Below are positions 16,906-25,939 of a DNA stretch of 64,000 nucleotides, piece by piece. The position numbers and the translations under genes are program-made. Under the pieces are notes generated by a model. It was not told the DNA's origin. It did no database searches and saw only the letters and a list, made by a program, of their open reading frames with translations. The DNA is from Paenibacillus artemisiicola (GTDB lineage: Bacteria > Bacillota > Bacilli > Paenibacillales > Paenibacillaceae), in NCBI RefSeq assembly GCF_017652985.1, contig NZ_JAGGDJ010000006.1:62001-126000 (forward strand), read 5' to 3'. The first letter of the stretch is position 1. Every line of letters starts with the position of its first letter.

Positions 16906-18119
16906 AAATCGTCATCGTAAACAGTCTGTACACGCCGCATATCATCGGCGGCGCGGAAATCTCGACGCAAATCCTGGCGGAGACGCTCACGGCGGCGGCG
17001 GAGGTGCACGTGCTGACCGTCGGCCCGCAGCGGAAGCACGCGGGGACCGAAACGGAGGTCATCAACGGCGTCAACGTGCACCGGCTCCCGTACAACAACC
17101 TGTACTGGATCGGCGAAGGCGGCGGCGCCGGGACGCTGAAGAAGACGGTTCGCCGGCTGATCGACCTCTACAATCCGGTCCAAATCCGGACGGTGCGCGG
17201 GCTGCTCGACCGGATCGGCCCCGATCTGATCCACACGCAGAACCTGTCGGGCCTCGGCGCGGCGATCTGGACGGCGGCGAAGCCGGACGTGCCGATCGTG
17301 CACACGCTCCGCGATTACTCGCTGCTCTCGCCGGTCAGCTCGCCGATCTCGAATCCGGCGCTGGCGCGGACGTATCAAGCGAGCTCCCGCGGCGTCAGCA
17401 AGCGGGTGGCCGCGGCCGTCGGCATCTCGTCGCACATCCTGCGGCGCCATACGGACGCCGGGCTGTTCCCGAACGCCGCGCGGCTGGTCATCCCGAACGT
17501 CGTGGACGGCGAGATCGCCGGCCAGGCGAAGGACTTCGACCGCAAGCCGCTGCGCCTCGGCTACTTCGGCCGGATCGAGCCGGAGAAGGGCGTCCGCGAG
17601 CTGGCCGAAGCGGTGCTGGCGCTGCCGCGGGAAGTCGTGGAGCGCGTCGTGATCTGCGGCGAAGGCGGCTTCCGCGAGAAGCTCGCGGAGCTGTGCGGCG
17701 GCGACGACCGGTTCCAGTTCACCGGCAAGGTGACGCCGAAGGAAGCGCGCGCGTTCATGGGCCAGGTCGACGTCACGTTCGTGCCGTCGATCTGGGAGGA
17801 GCCGTTCGGCCGGGTCATCATCGAATCGTACCAGGTCGGCACGCCGGTGTACGCCTCGGAAGTCGGCGGCATCCCCGACGCGGTCTGGAATCCGGGTTCG
17901 TACCTGTTCAAGCCGGGCAGCGCGGAGGCGATCAAGGCGAAGATCCTCGAGTACCACGCGCTGACGGGCGAAGAGAAGCGCCGCGTCCAGGCGGAATGCC
18001 TGAAGCACTGCGGCGGCTTCACGAAGGCGTCGCTGCTCGAGAAGCATCTCGGCCTGTACGCGGGCCTCGCCAAGCAGAGCGGCCGGGCGTTCGCCCTTGC
18101 GGCCGCGGACGGGAGGTAG
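16902..18119 (+). CDS. Glycosyltransferase, GT4 type
   Basis: The 405-aa GT-B enzyme begins MKIVIVNSLYTPHIIGGAEIS, where the GG motif marks the acceptor-side nucleotide loop, and has LRLGYFGRIEPEKGVRELAEA, FTGKVTPKEARAFM and FVPSIWEEPFGRVIIESYQVG in the donor domain, with the two Glu of the EX7E site in EEPFGRVIIE. The ATG at 16902 overlaps the polymerase stop (ATGA), which settles the start. An upstream in-frame extension is shadowed by the polymerase gene. It adds a sugar to the EPS unit; sugar identity is unknown. Confidence 0.93.
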   Translation: MKIVIVNSLYTPHIIGGAEISTQILAETLTAAAEVHVLTVGPQRKHAGTETEVINGVNVHRLPYNNLYWIGEGGGAGTLKKTVRRLIDLYNPVQIRTVRGLLDRIGPDLIHTQNLSGLGAAIWTAAKPDVPIVHTLRDYSLLSPVSSPISNPALARTYQASSRGVSKRVAAAVGISSHILRRHTDAGLFPNAARLVIPNVVDGEIAGQAKDFDRKPLRLGYFGRIEPEKGVRELAEAVLALPREVVERVVICGEGGFREKLAELCGGDDRFQFTGKVTPKEARAFMGQVDVTFVPSIWEEPFGRVIIESYQVGTPVYASEVGGIPDAVWNPGSYLFKPGSAEAIKAKILEYHALTGEEKRRVQAECLKHCGGFTKASLLEKHLGLYAGLAKQSGRAFALAAADGR

Positions 18120-18125
18120 CCGAGC

Positions 18126-19169
18126 ATGGGCAACCCGACCGTGTACATGTGGCCCAAGCACAGTCCGGACAACAAATACAGCGAGCTGCTCACCCGCTCG
18201 ATCGAACGGAACGGCCTGACGGTCGAGCACTACGACCAGAAGGCGGCGTTCAAGCCGCGCAGGGGCGACATCGTCCACATGCACTGGCCGAGCAACTCGT
18301 ATACGGCGTCGGCCTTCCCGCTGACGATGGTGAAATCGGTCTTCTTCGCCCTGCTGCTGCTGTTCTACCGCGCGAGAGGCATCCGGCTGTTCTGGACGGT
18401 GCACAACGTGTGGCCGCACAGCGGCAAGACGCGGTGGGACCGGGTCATGCGGAAGTTCATCCTGTCCGTCTGCCAGAAGGGCTTCGTGCTGAGCGAAGCC
18501 GTGAAGACGGAGGTCGCGGAGACGTTCGGCGTGTCGCCAAGCAAGCTCGTGGTGACGCCGCACGGCCATTACGTCGACGCCTACGCCAGCAAGGGCACCG
18601 ACATTCGCAAACGGTTCGGCATCGCGCCCGATACGTATCTGTACCTGTTCATCGGGCGGATCAACCCGTACAAGGGCGTCGACAAGCTCGTGGACGCGTT
18701 CGCGGCGCTCGGCGAGGCGAACAGCGAGCTCTTGATCGCCGGCAAAGTCGACAAGGGCTACAGCCTCGACTTCATCGACCGGGTGAACGACGGCCGGATC
18801 CATGTGTATCCGCAGTTCGTGGACGATCACGAACTGGCCGACTACTTGGCGGCGGCGAACGTGATCGTGCTGCCGTACAAGCAAATCTCGACCTCCGGCA
18901 GCGCGATCCTCGCGCTGTCCTATAAGAAGCCGGTCATCGCGCCGAGGCTCGGCGCGCTCGGCGAATACGTCTCCGACGGCTGCGGCATCCTGTACGATCC
19001 GGACGATCCTGACGGCCTGCGCCAAGCGCTGCGCGCCTCGATGGCGATGGACGCGAAGGAGACGGAGCTGCACATCGCGGCGAAGCTCCGGGAATTGGAC
19101 TGGGGCCGGATCGCCGGCAAAATGATCCAGGTATATACCGGCACGAAGAGGTACGAGGTGAACGCATGA
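18126..19169 (+). CDS. Glycosyltransferase, GT-B fold (GT4-like)
   Basis: This 347-aa enzyme has GDIVHMHWPSNSY, FWTVHNVWPHSGK (a His-rich loop common in GumK/mannosyl-type GTs), LFIGRINPYKGVDKLVDAF, and a donor site ending ISTSGSAILALSYKKPVIAP. The Ser-rich donor end replaces the usual Glu-rich one, as in some GT4 subfamilies. One hydrophobic stretch (MVKSVFFALLLLFYRARG) suggests membrane contact. It starts 6 nt after the preceding GT and overlaps the next one by ATGA. Its sugar is unknown; glucuronate or mannose is possible from context. Confidence 0.88.
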   Translation: MGNPTVYMWPKHSPDNKYSELLTRSIERNGLTVEHYDQKAAFKPRRGDIVHMHWPSNSYTASAFPLTMVKSVFFALLLLFYRARGIRLFWTVHNVWPHSGKTRWDRVMRKFILSVCQKGFVLSEAVKTEVAETFGVSPSKLVVTPHGHYVDAYASKGTDIRKRFGIAPDTYLYLFIGRINPYKGVDKLVDAFAALGEANSELLIAGKVDKGYSLDFIDRVNDGRIHVYPQFVDDHELADYLAAANVIVLPYKQISTSGSAILALSYKKPVIAPRLGALGEYVSDGCGILYDPDDPDGLRQALRASMAMDAKETELHIAAKLRELDWGRIAGKMIQVYTGTKRYEVNA

Positions 19170-20053
19170 AAGCAAGCATAGCGATTTGCACGCATAACCG
19201 GGCGGCGGACGTGAAGGAAGCGCTCGTCAGCCTGATGGAGCAAAATTTCGACGGTCCTTTCGAGGTCATCGTCATCGACAACCGGTCGACCGACAACACG
19301 CGGGAGGTCGTCGAGGAGTTTCGCAAGATGGTGGATATCCCGGTCCTCTACGTCTACGAGGAGCGGCTCGGCCTGTCGGTCGCCCGCAACCGCGCGATCC
19401 GCGAAGCGAAGGGCGAGTACATCCTCTTCCTGGACGACGACGCGGTCGCGTCCCCGGACTGGATCCGCTGCATCGTGGCGCTGTTCGAGCTCGACAAGCG
19501 CATCGGCGTCGCCGGCGGCAAGATCGAGCCGGCCTGGGAAGGCAGCGAGCCCGAGTGGCTGCCGGAAGAGAACCGGACGCTGTACACGATTCTGGACTAC
19601 GCGGACGAGATCGTGGAGATGAAGAAGCCGCACATTCCGTTCGGCGCCAACGTCGCGTTCCGCATGTCGGTGTTCGGCGAGACGGCGCCGTTCCGGGAGG
19701 ATCTCGGCCGGGTCGGCAGCAACCTGCTGTCCAGCGAGGAATCCGAGCTCATCGAGCGGATCCGGGAGAAGTACACCGTGTTCTACACGCCGCACGCGTC
19801 GGTGCTGCACAAGATTCCCCGCAGCCGGATCAGCCGGAAGTGGCTGCTGCGGCGCATCTATTGGCAGGGCGTCAGCCGGGCGGTCTCCTCGAACAAGAAG
19901 TCGGGGCTCGTCGTGCACTCGCTCGTCAGGCTGCCGGTGTTCGCCGTGCTCACGATCGTATTCGCCTACGACAAGCGGAAGATCTTCCGCAACGTCAGCA
20001 AATTATTTTACAACAACGGATTGCTCAGAGGCGTGCTGAAGCTGCACCAATGA
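19166..20053 (+). CDS. Glycosyltransferase, GT2 (GT-A fold)
   Basis: The 295-aa protein opens with KASIAICTHNRAADVKEAL, then VIVIDNRSTDNT, and carries the metal-binding triad in YILFLDDDAVASPDW (DxD type). EERLGLSVARNRAIREAKGE is a GT2 hallmark. It has an inverting GT-A fold and is probably cytoplasmic. The ATG at 19166 overlaps the upstream stop. It adds a beta-linked sugar during EPS unit assembly if the general GT2 rule holds. Confidence 0.93.
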   Translation: MKASIAICTHNRAADVKEALVSLMEQNFDGPFEVIVIDNRSTDNTREVVEEFRKMVDIPVLYVYEERLGLSVARNRAIREAKGEYILFLDDDAVASPDWIRCIVALFELDKRIGVAGGKIEPAWEGSEPEWLPEENRTLYTILDYADEIVEMKKPHIPFGANVAFRMSVFGETAPFREDLGRVGSNLLSSEESELIERIREKYTVFYTPHASVLHKIPRSRISRKWLLRRIYWQGVSRAVSSNKKSGLVVHSLVRLPVFAVLTIVFAYDKRKIFRNVSKLFYNNGLLRGVLKLHQ

Positions 20054-20083
20054 AGCGATACGCGCAAGAAGGATGTCGAAGCC

Positions 20084-21427
20084 ATGGGTAAACTGCAAGC
20101 CGTCCTGAAGCGGCTCGCCGGACGCGGATCGTTCAAAGCGATTCTGCACACCAGCGCCGCCAATCTGTTCATCATGGTCCTGAGCACGCTGACCTCGATC
20201 GTGACCGCGCGCCTGTTCGGCGTCGTGGGGAAGGGCGAATTCTCGGCCATCCTCTTCTGGCCGACGCTGCTGTCCGGTCTCGTCAGCTTCGGGCTGCCGA
20301 CCTCGCTGATCTTCAACATGCGGACGGACAAGCGCCTCGCGCCCGAGTTCGTCCGGGCCGGGTTCCTGTTCCAGATTCCCGTCAGCATCGTCGTCGGCAT
20401 CGTCGCCTGGCTCTTCCTGCCGATCTGGCTCGGCAACTATTCGGACGCCGTGGTCGAAACGGCCAGGTGGTACACCGTGCTGACGCTGCCGATGCTGTTG
20501 GCCGTCAATCTGCTGGCCGCGCTGACGCAGAGCCTGGACAAGTTCACCTTGTACAACGGGCTGCGCCTGTACGTGCCGCTCTCCAATCTGGTCGGGCTGC
20601 TGCTGCTGTGGGCGATCGGCAAGCTGACGATTCCCTACGCGTCGATCGCCTACTGCGCGACGAGCCTGATGGTCATCTTCTGGGCGCTCTTCCGGCTGCG
20701 GCGCGAGCTGACCTTCAACTGGATCAAGCCGTTCAAGGACAAGCTGGTGTTCAGGGGACTGTTCGGCTACGGCGGCCGGGTGTTCGGCGTCGAGCTGCTC
20801 GGCACGCTGTACGGCCAGTGCGACAAGCTCATCATCCTGTCGCTGCTGACGCCGCGGGATTTCGGGCTGTACACGGTCGTCTACACGCTGTCTCGGGTGT
20901 TCAACGTCGTGCAGATGGCCATCTCGAACGTCATCTTCCCGAAGGTGACCGGCATGGACAAGGACAAGATCATCGCCACGGTCGGCCGGGCGTTCCGGCT
21001 TTCGTTCCTGCTCATGACCGCCGCGGTCGTGCCGGGCATGATCATCGGCCGCTTCCTGCTCGGCTTGCTGTTCGGCTCGCAATTTCTGGAAGCCGGCACG
21101 GCGTTCTACCTGCTCTCGCTCGAGTGCATTCTCGGCGGCGGCTCGTGGATTCTCGCCTCGTCGTTCAACGCCATGGGCCGTCCCGGCCTGGTGGTGATCC
21201 GGCAAGCCGTCGCGCTTGCGATTACGGTCGGCCTGTTCTTCGTCTTCACGCCGCTGTACGGATTGAACGGCATCGCGTTCGCCCTGCTGCTCGGCGCGGT
21301 CATCCGGATCGTCATTACGATCGCGGCCATGCGGGTCGTGTTCAAGGTGAGAATCGCCGACATCGTGTTCGACAAAGACGATCTCCGTTTTCTCTTCAAG
21401 CGATTCTCGCGCAGCATGCCAAACTAG
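20084..21427 (+). CDS. Oligosaccharide flippase (Wzx type)
   Basis: The 447-aa protein has some 12 hydrophobic helices, beginning ILHTSAANLFIMVLSTLTSIVTARLFG, and belongs by pattern to the polysaccharide transport/MATE-like superfamily. It would flip the undecaprenyl-linked repeat unit across the membrane. LFGVVGKGEFSAILFWPTLLSG and LGLLFGSQFLEAG are conserved-type loops. Together with the polymerase and Wzz it marks a Wzx/Wzy-dependent pathway. AAGGATGTCGAAGCC precedes the ATG. Confidence 0.9.
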   Translation: MGKLQAVLKRLAGRGSFKAILHTSAANLFIMVLSTLTSIVTARLFGVVGKGEFSAILFWPTLLSGLVSFGLPTSLIFNMRTDKRLAPEFVRAGFLFQIPVSIVVGIVAWLFLPIWLGNYSDAVVETARWYTVLTLPMLLAVNLLAALTQSLDKFTLYNGLRLYVPLSNLVGLLLLWAIGKLTIPYASIAYCATSLMVIFWALFRLRRELTFNWIKPFKDKLVFRGLFGYGGRVFGVELLGTLYGQCDKLIILSLLTPRDFGLYTVVYTLSRVFNVVQMAISNVIFPKVTGMDKDKIIATVGRAFRLSFLLMTAAVVPGMIIGRFLLGLLFGSQFLEAGTAFYLLSLECILGGGSWILASSFNAMGRPGLVVIRQAVALAITVGLFFVFTPLYGLNGIAFALLLGAVIRIVITIAAMRVVFKVRIADIVFDKDDLRFLFKRFSRSMPN

Positions 21428-21446
21428 AAGAACGGAAGGAATCGAT

Positions 21447-22016
21447 GTGAAAAATAGCGTGGCTACGAACAAACGGAAACGAAGCGTCAAGGATTACGCC
21501 AAATACGGGTACCGCCTCGCGCTCGGCCTATTGTTCCGGCGGAAGGTCGACCGCTGCGGAAGGCTGCTGCGGGTCGCGGGCGGCGTGACGGTCTCGAAGG
21601 CCAGGAACGCCAAGCTCATCATCGGCGACAACGTGCTGCTGTTCCGCAACACGGGGTTTTATCTGGATTCCAGCGAAGCGGTCATCGAGATCGGCGACCA
21701 TACCTTCATTAACCGCAGGACCGAGATCATCTGCAAGAAGCACGTCAAAATCGGCAGCCATTGCGCCATCTCGTGGGACGTCGCCATCATGGATACCGAT
21801 ACGCACCGCATCGAAGGCATGTCGGAAACGAAGCCGACCGTCATCGGCGACCGCGTGTGGATCGGCAGCAAGGCGACCATCCTGAAGGGCGTGACGATCG
21901 GCGAAGGCGCCGTCGTGGCGGCGGGCTCGCTCGTGTCGAAGGACGTGGCCCCTTACGCGCTCGTCGCGGGGGTGCCGGCGAAGCCCATCCGGGAGAACGT
22001 GAGCTGGGAGATTTGA
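21447..22016 (+). CDS. Hexapeptide-repeat acyltransferase of the EPS operon
   Basis: The 189-aa left-handed beta-helix protein shows repeats LIIGDNVLLFRNTGF, EIGDHTFINRRTEIICKKHVKIGS and VIGDRVWIGSKATILKGVTIGE, ending AVVAAGSLVSKDVAPYA. The DTDTHRIEG segment supplies the catalytic His in such O-acetyltransferases. GTG is used as start, with CGGAAGGA seven nt upstream. In this operon it probably O-acetylates a sugar of the polymer. Confidence 0.9.
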   Translation: MKNSVATNKRKRSVKDYAKYGYRLALGLLFRRKVDRCGRLLRVAGGVTVSKARNAKLIIGDNVLLFRNTGFYLDSSEAVIEIGDHTFINRRTEIICKKHVKIGSHCAISWDVAIMDTDTHRIEGMSETKPTVIGDRVWIGSKATILKGVTIGEGAVVAAGSLVSKDVAPYALVAGVPAKPIRENVSWEI

Positions 22017-22071
22017 ACGGGCCTGGTCCCGGAAGAGAGAAGATACGCCCACAGGAGAAGGAGACGGATTG

Positions 22072-23028
22072 ATGGAAACCGTACAGTTCGCTCATCCGAT
22101 GGATGAGCTCAAAAATCGGCTTCGGCATATTTTGAACGTGATCCCGCCGCATTCGAAGATTTACTATATCGATTACCCGGTGCACGGGAACGGCGGCGAT
22201 CTGCTCATCATGAAAGGAACCGAAGCGTTTTTCAGGGATCACCGCATCCACGTTCAGGCGCGGTACAGCGTGCTGGACTTCCCGGACGGCCTCGCGATTC
22301 CGAAGGACCATATCCTCGTGCTGCACGGCGGCGGCAACTTCGGCGACTTGTATCCGGCGCACCAGAAGCTGCGCGAGAAGATCGTGGCCGATTACCCCGG
22401 GCACCGGGTGGTGATGCTGCCGCAGACGATCTTCTACAAGAGCCAAGCCGAGTTCGACAAGACGGCCGCGGTGTTCAACCGCCACAAGGATCTGCACCTG
22501 TACGTCCGCGACACGCTGTCCCAGGAGATGGCGAAGGCGCGCTTCAAGACCTGCCAGGTTCACCTGTCGCCGGACATGGCCCACCAGCTGTGGCCGATCC
22601 GCGCCAAATCCGAGCCGGGCAAGGAGCTGCTCTGCTTCCTGCGCACCGACATCGAGAAGACGAAGGAACAGGAACAGCTGGAAGCGTCCGGCAAGGGCGA
22701 TTACTTGGACTGGGGCACGCTCTTCAACACCGTGGAGCACAAGTCCATCCGCGTGTTCAACAAGATGATGCAGAAGGGCAGCGGCAAGCTTCCGCTCAGC
22801 TCGTTCTGGGGCAAGTACACGGACTATCTCGTGAACAAGGCGGTTAACCGGTTCAGCAATTACAAAACGGTGCAGACGTCCCGGCTTCACGGCCATATTC
22901 TCTCGTGCCTGATGGACAAGCCGAACATTCTGCTCGACAACTCGTACGGCAAGAACGCCAGCTACTACCGCACGTGGACCGGCGGAATCGCCTCGGCGAC
23001 GCTGATGGCGGATCCCGCGGGCAAATAG
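22072..23028 (+). CDS. Polysaccharide pyruvyltransferase family protein
   Basis: The 318-aa product matches the polysaccharide pyruvyl transferase family (CsaB/EpsO-like), which transfers pyruvate from phosphoenolpyruvate to a sugar as a ketal. Seen are DYPVHGNGGDLLIMKGTEAFF, HGGGNFGDLYPAHQ, VMLPQTIFYKS and, near the C terminus, TSRLHGHILSCLMDKPNILLDN, where the RLH motif is typical. The ATG at 22072 is preceded by GGAGAAGGAGACGGATT. Pyruvylation adds negative charge to the EPS. Confidence 0.92.
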   Translation: METVQFAHPMDELKNRLRHILNVIPPHSKIYYIDYPVHGNGGDLLIMKGTEAFFRDHRIHVQARYSVLDFPDGLAIPKDHILVLHGGGNFGDLYPAHQKLREKIVADYPGHRVVMLPQTIFYKSQAEFDKTAAVFNRHKDLHLYVRDTLSQEMAKARFKTCQVHLSPDMAHQLWPIRAKSEPGKELLCFLRTDIEKTKEQEQLEASGKGDYLDWGTLFNTVEHKSIRVFNKMMQKGSGKLPLSSFWGKYTDYLVNKAVNRFSNYKTVQTSRLHGHILSCLMDKPNILLDNSYGKNASYYRTWTGGIASATLMADPAGK

Positions 23029-23045
23029 AATGGAGGAAGAATCGT

Positions 23046-24416
23046 ATGAAAATCGTACTTCTTTCGGGCGGATCGGGCAAAAGGCTCTGGCCGCTGTCGA
23101 ACGACTCCCGCTCCAAGCAGTTTCTGAAAATCCTCAAGAACGGCGACGGCAAGCTGGAATCGATGATCCAGCGGGTCTGGGGACAGCTGGAGAAGGCGGG
23201 ACTGCAGCGTGACGCCTACGTCGCGACGAGCAAGCCGCAGGTCGAGATGATCTACAGCCAGCTGGGCAGCGACATCAACCTCATCGTCGAGCCGGAGCGC
23301 AGGGACACGTTCCCGGCGATCGCGCTGGCGGCGACGTACCTGTACGCGATCGAAGGCGTGTCGCTGAACGAGACGATCGTCGTCATGCCGGTCGATCCGT
23401 ACGTCGAGGATTCGTTCTTCGAATCGCTGAAGCGGCTCGAGCACGTGCTCGACCGCTCGGACGCCGACCTGGCGCTCATGGGCGTGAAGCCGACGTATCC
23501 GTCGGAGAAGTACGGCTACATTATTCCGAACGGCGAGATCAGCGCCGAGCAGCCGTTCGTCGACGTGCTGAGCTTCCGCGAGAAGCCGCGCAAAGAGGAC
23601 GCCGAAGCGATGATCCGGCAGCACGCGCTGTGGAACTGCGGCGTGTTCGCCTTCAAGCTCGACTTCCTCATCACCATCCTGATCGCGAACGAGCTGCCGA
23701 TCCAATACGAGGAGATGCTGAAGCGTTACGGCACTCTGCCGAAAATCAGCTTCGACTACGAAGTCGTGGAGCGGGCCAACCGCGTCGCCGCCATTCAATA
23801 CGACGGGCCGTGGAAGGACCTCGGCACGTGGAACACGCTGACCGAGGAGATCGAGACGTCGCTGATCGGCAAGGGCATCATCACGGAAGGCTCGGTCAAC
23901 ACGCACGTCATCAACGAGCTGGATCTGCCGATTACGCTGATGGGCCTCTCCGACGTCATCGTGGCGGCGAGCCCGGACGGCATCCTCGTCGCCGACAAAG
24001 CGTCGAGCCCGCAGATCAAGGAAGTGATGAAGCATTCCGACCAGCGTCCGATGTACGAGGAGCGGCGCTGGGGACGGTACCGGGTGCTGGATTACATCCG
24101 CTACCCGGACGGCCGCGAAGTGCTGACGAAGCGGATCTTCATCTCGGCGGGCAGAAACCTGAGCTACCAGTACCACAGCCTGCGCGACGAGGTGTGGACG
24201 GTCGTCTCCGGCAGCGGGGACATGATTCTGAACGAGAACCGCTTCTCCGTCAAGGAAGGCGACGTCATCTCGATTCCGAAGGAAAACAAGCACAGCCTGC
24301 GGGCGGAGTCGGACATCGAGATCATCGAAGTGCAGACCGGCTCGCAACTGATCGAAGAAGATATCGTGCGGCTCGAGCTCGACTGGAGCGAAATCGTGCA
24401 GCTGTGCCGCGTATAG
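23046..24416 (+). CDS. manC: Mannose-1-phosphate guanylyltransferase / mannose-6-phosphate isomerase
   Basis: This 456-aa two-domain enzyme makes GDP-mannose. The N-terminal nucleotidyltransferase domain has LSGGSGKRLWPLSNDSRSKQF at its start (GGSGxRLWP), FREKPRKED and NCGVFAFK. The C-terminal cupin domain has GREVLTKRIFISAG, HSLRDEVWTVVSG and EGDVISIPKENKHSL, the type II isomerase part. The ATG at 23046 follows ATGGAGGAAGAATCGT. It lies inside the EPS operon, so mannose or a mannose-derived sugar is likely in the polymer. Confidence 0.95.
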   Translation: MKIVLLSGGSGKRLWPLSNDSRSKQFLKILKNGDGKLESMIQRVWGQLEKAGLQRDAYVATSKPQVEMIYSQLGSDINLIVEPERRDTFPAIALAATYLYAIEGVSLNETIVVMPVDPYVEDSFFESLKRLEHVLDRSDADLALMGVKPTYPSEKYGYIIPNGEISAEQPFVDVLSFREKPRKEDAEAMIRQHALWNCGVFAFKLDFLITILIANELPIQYEEMLKRYGTLPKISFDYEVVERANRVAAIQYDGPWKDLGTWNTLTEEIETSLIGKGIITEGSVNTHVINELDLPITLMGLSDVIVAASPDGILVADKASSPQIKEVMKHSDQRPMYEERRWGRYRVLDYIRYPDGREVLTKRIFISAGRNLSYQYHSLRDEVWTVVSGSGDMILNENRFSVKEGDVISIPKENKHSLRAESDIEIIEVQTGSQLIEEDIVRLELDWSEIVQLCRV

Positions 24417-24438
24417 CGGAAAAAAAGCCAAAACCAAA

Positions 24439-24555
24439 GCCTATGCTTACGAAGTCGCGTTTTCTTCGAAAACGCCAGCCTATGCTTACGAAGTCGCGTT
24501 TTCAAAGAAAACGCCAGCCTATGCTTACGAAGTCGCGTTTTCTTCGAAAACGCCT
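24439..24555 (+). repeat. Three tandem 39-bp palindromic repeats
   Basis: Units start at 24439, 24478 and 24517. Each contains CTATGCTTACGAAGTC followed by the perfect palindrome GCGTTTTC-loop-GAAAACGC. The loop is TTC in units 1 and 3 and AAA in unit 2, while both stem arms stay the same. They fill the gap between manC and ugd. The preserved stems suggest a selected RNA or DNA structure, such as mRNA stabilising or attenuating hairpins, or a mobile palindromic element. No spacers occur, so this is not a CRISPR. Confidence 0.95.
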
Positions 24556-24571
24556 GAGGAGTGATCAGTCC

Positions 24572-25912
24572 ATGAACATCACAGTCATCGGCACCGGCTA
24601 CGTCGGGCTCGTCTCGGGCATCTGCTACGCGGAGCTCGGACACCGGGTCGTCTGCGTCGACAAGGATCTCGCGAAGGTCGAGACGCTGCAAAACGGGGGC
24701 ATCCCGATCTACGAACCGGGCCTGCAGGAGCTGTCGGTCAAGAACATGGCGGCCGGACGGCTGAGCTTCACGGGCGACCTGCGCGACGCGGTCGGCCAGT
24801 CGGAGTTCGTCATTATCGCGGTCGGCACGCCTTCGCTCCCGAACGGGGAAGCGAACCTCGCCTACATCGACGGGGCGGCGATCGAAATCGCCGAGGCGAT
24901 GAACGGGTACAAGATCATCGCGGTCAAGAGCACCGTGCCCGTCGGCACGAACGAGCGCGTCGCGAAGCTGATCCGGAGCCGGACGCCGGAACGGTTCGAC
25001 AGCATCTCGCTGCCGGAATTCCTCCGCGAGGGCTCGGCCGTCCAGGACACGATGCATCCCGACCGGATCGTGATCGGCGCCGATTCCGACGCCGCGGCGG
25101 AGACGCTTAAGCAGCTGCACCTTCCGCTGACCGACAACATCGTCGTCACGGACATCCGCAGCGCGGAGATGTTGAAGTACGCGTCGAACGCCTTTCTCGC
25201 GACGAAGATTTCGTTCATTAACGAAATCGCGAACATCTGCGAGAAGGTCGGCGCCGACGTGACCCGCGTCGCGGAAGGCATGGGGTTCGACAAGCGGATC
25301 GGCCACGCCTTCCTGAAGGCGGGCATCGGCTACGGCGGCTCCTGTTTCCCGAAAGACACGCGGGCGCTCATCCAGATCGCCGGCAACGTCGATTACGAAT
25401 TCAAGCTGCTGCGCGCGGTCGTCGAAGTGAACCAGGATCAGCGGATGAGCGTCATCCGCAAGCTCGAGTCGATCTTCGACGGCGAGCTGCAGGGCAAGAC
25501 GATCGCGATCTGGGGCGTGGCGTTCAAGCCGAACACCGACGACGTCCGGGAATCGCCGGCGCTCGAAATCATCCAATATTTGATCCGCAGCGGGGCGCAC
25601 GTCAAGGCGTACGATCCGATCGCGATGCGGAACTTCCGGACCATGTACGGCGACAACGGCGTCATGTGGTGCGACGAGGCCCTCGAGGCCGCGGCGGGCG
25701 CCGACGCGCTCTGCCTGCTGACGGAATGGGAAGAATTCGTCCGGACGGACCTCGGACAGCTGCAAACGATTTTGCGCAAGCCGATTCTGATCGACGGACG
25801 GAACGTGTTCAAGGAAGCGGACGTGGCTGAAACCTCCTTCATTTACTACTCCATCGGCCGGCCGCGTTTGAACCAAGGCGTCAAGGAGGAATTGTCGGCC
25901 CTGATCAACTAG
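24572..25912 (+). CDS. ugd: UDP-glucose 6-dehydrogenase
   Basis: The 446-aa enzyme oxidises UDP-glucose twice with NAD+ to UDP-glucuronate. It has the Rossmann motif GTGYVGL at residues 7-13, the middle helix region ASNAFLATKISFINEIANIC, and the catalytic Cys in GYGGSCFPKDTRAL, followed by the C-terminal GVAFKPNTDDVRESPAL. The ATG at 24572 follows TGAGGAGTGATCAGTC. The product together with that of galU points to glucuronic acid in the EPS. A short tyrosine-kinase target site is not evident. Confidence 0.95.
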   Translation: MNITVIGTGYVGLVSGICYAELGHRVVCVDKDLAKVETLQNGGIPIYEPGLQELSVKNMAAGRLSFTGDLRDAVGQSEFVIIAVGTPSLPNGEANLAYIDGAAIEIAEAMNGYKIIAVKSTVPVGTNERVAKLIRSRTPERFDSISLPEFLREGSAVQDTMHPDRIVIGADSDAAAETLKQLHLPLTDNIVVTDIRSAEMLKYASNAFLATKISFINEIANICEKVGADVTRVAEGMGFDKRIGHAFLKAGIGYGGSCFPKDTRALIQIAGNVDYEFKLLRAVVEVNQDQRMSVIRKLESIFDGELQGKTIAIWGVAFKPNTDDVRESPALEIIQYLIRSGAHVKAYDPIAMRNFRTMYGDNGVMWCDEALEAAAGADALCLLTEWEEFVRTDLGQLQTILRKPILIDGRNVFKEADVAETSFIYYSIGRPRLNQGVKEELSALIN

Positions 25913-25939
25913 GGGCCCTTGAATAAAGGAGAACCGATC

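Noticed and set aside
16779..19175. 798-codon minus-strand frame in the EPS operon
   Set aside because: Antisense to two well-supported glycosyltransferase genes; Arg/Asp/Ala/Val-rich product typical of high-GC shadows.
24439..24555. Tandem repeats considered as a CRISPR array
   Set aside because: Units are contiguous without spacers, and no cas gene is present.
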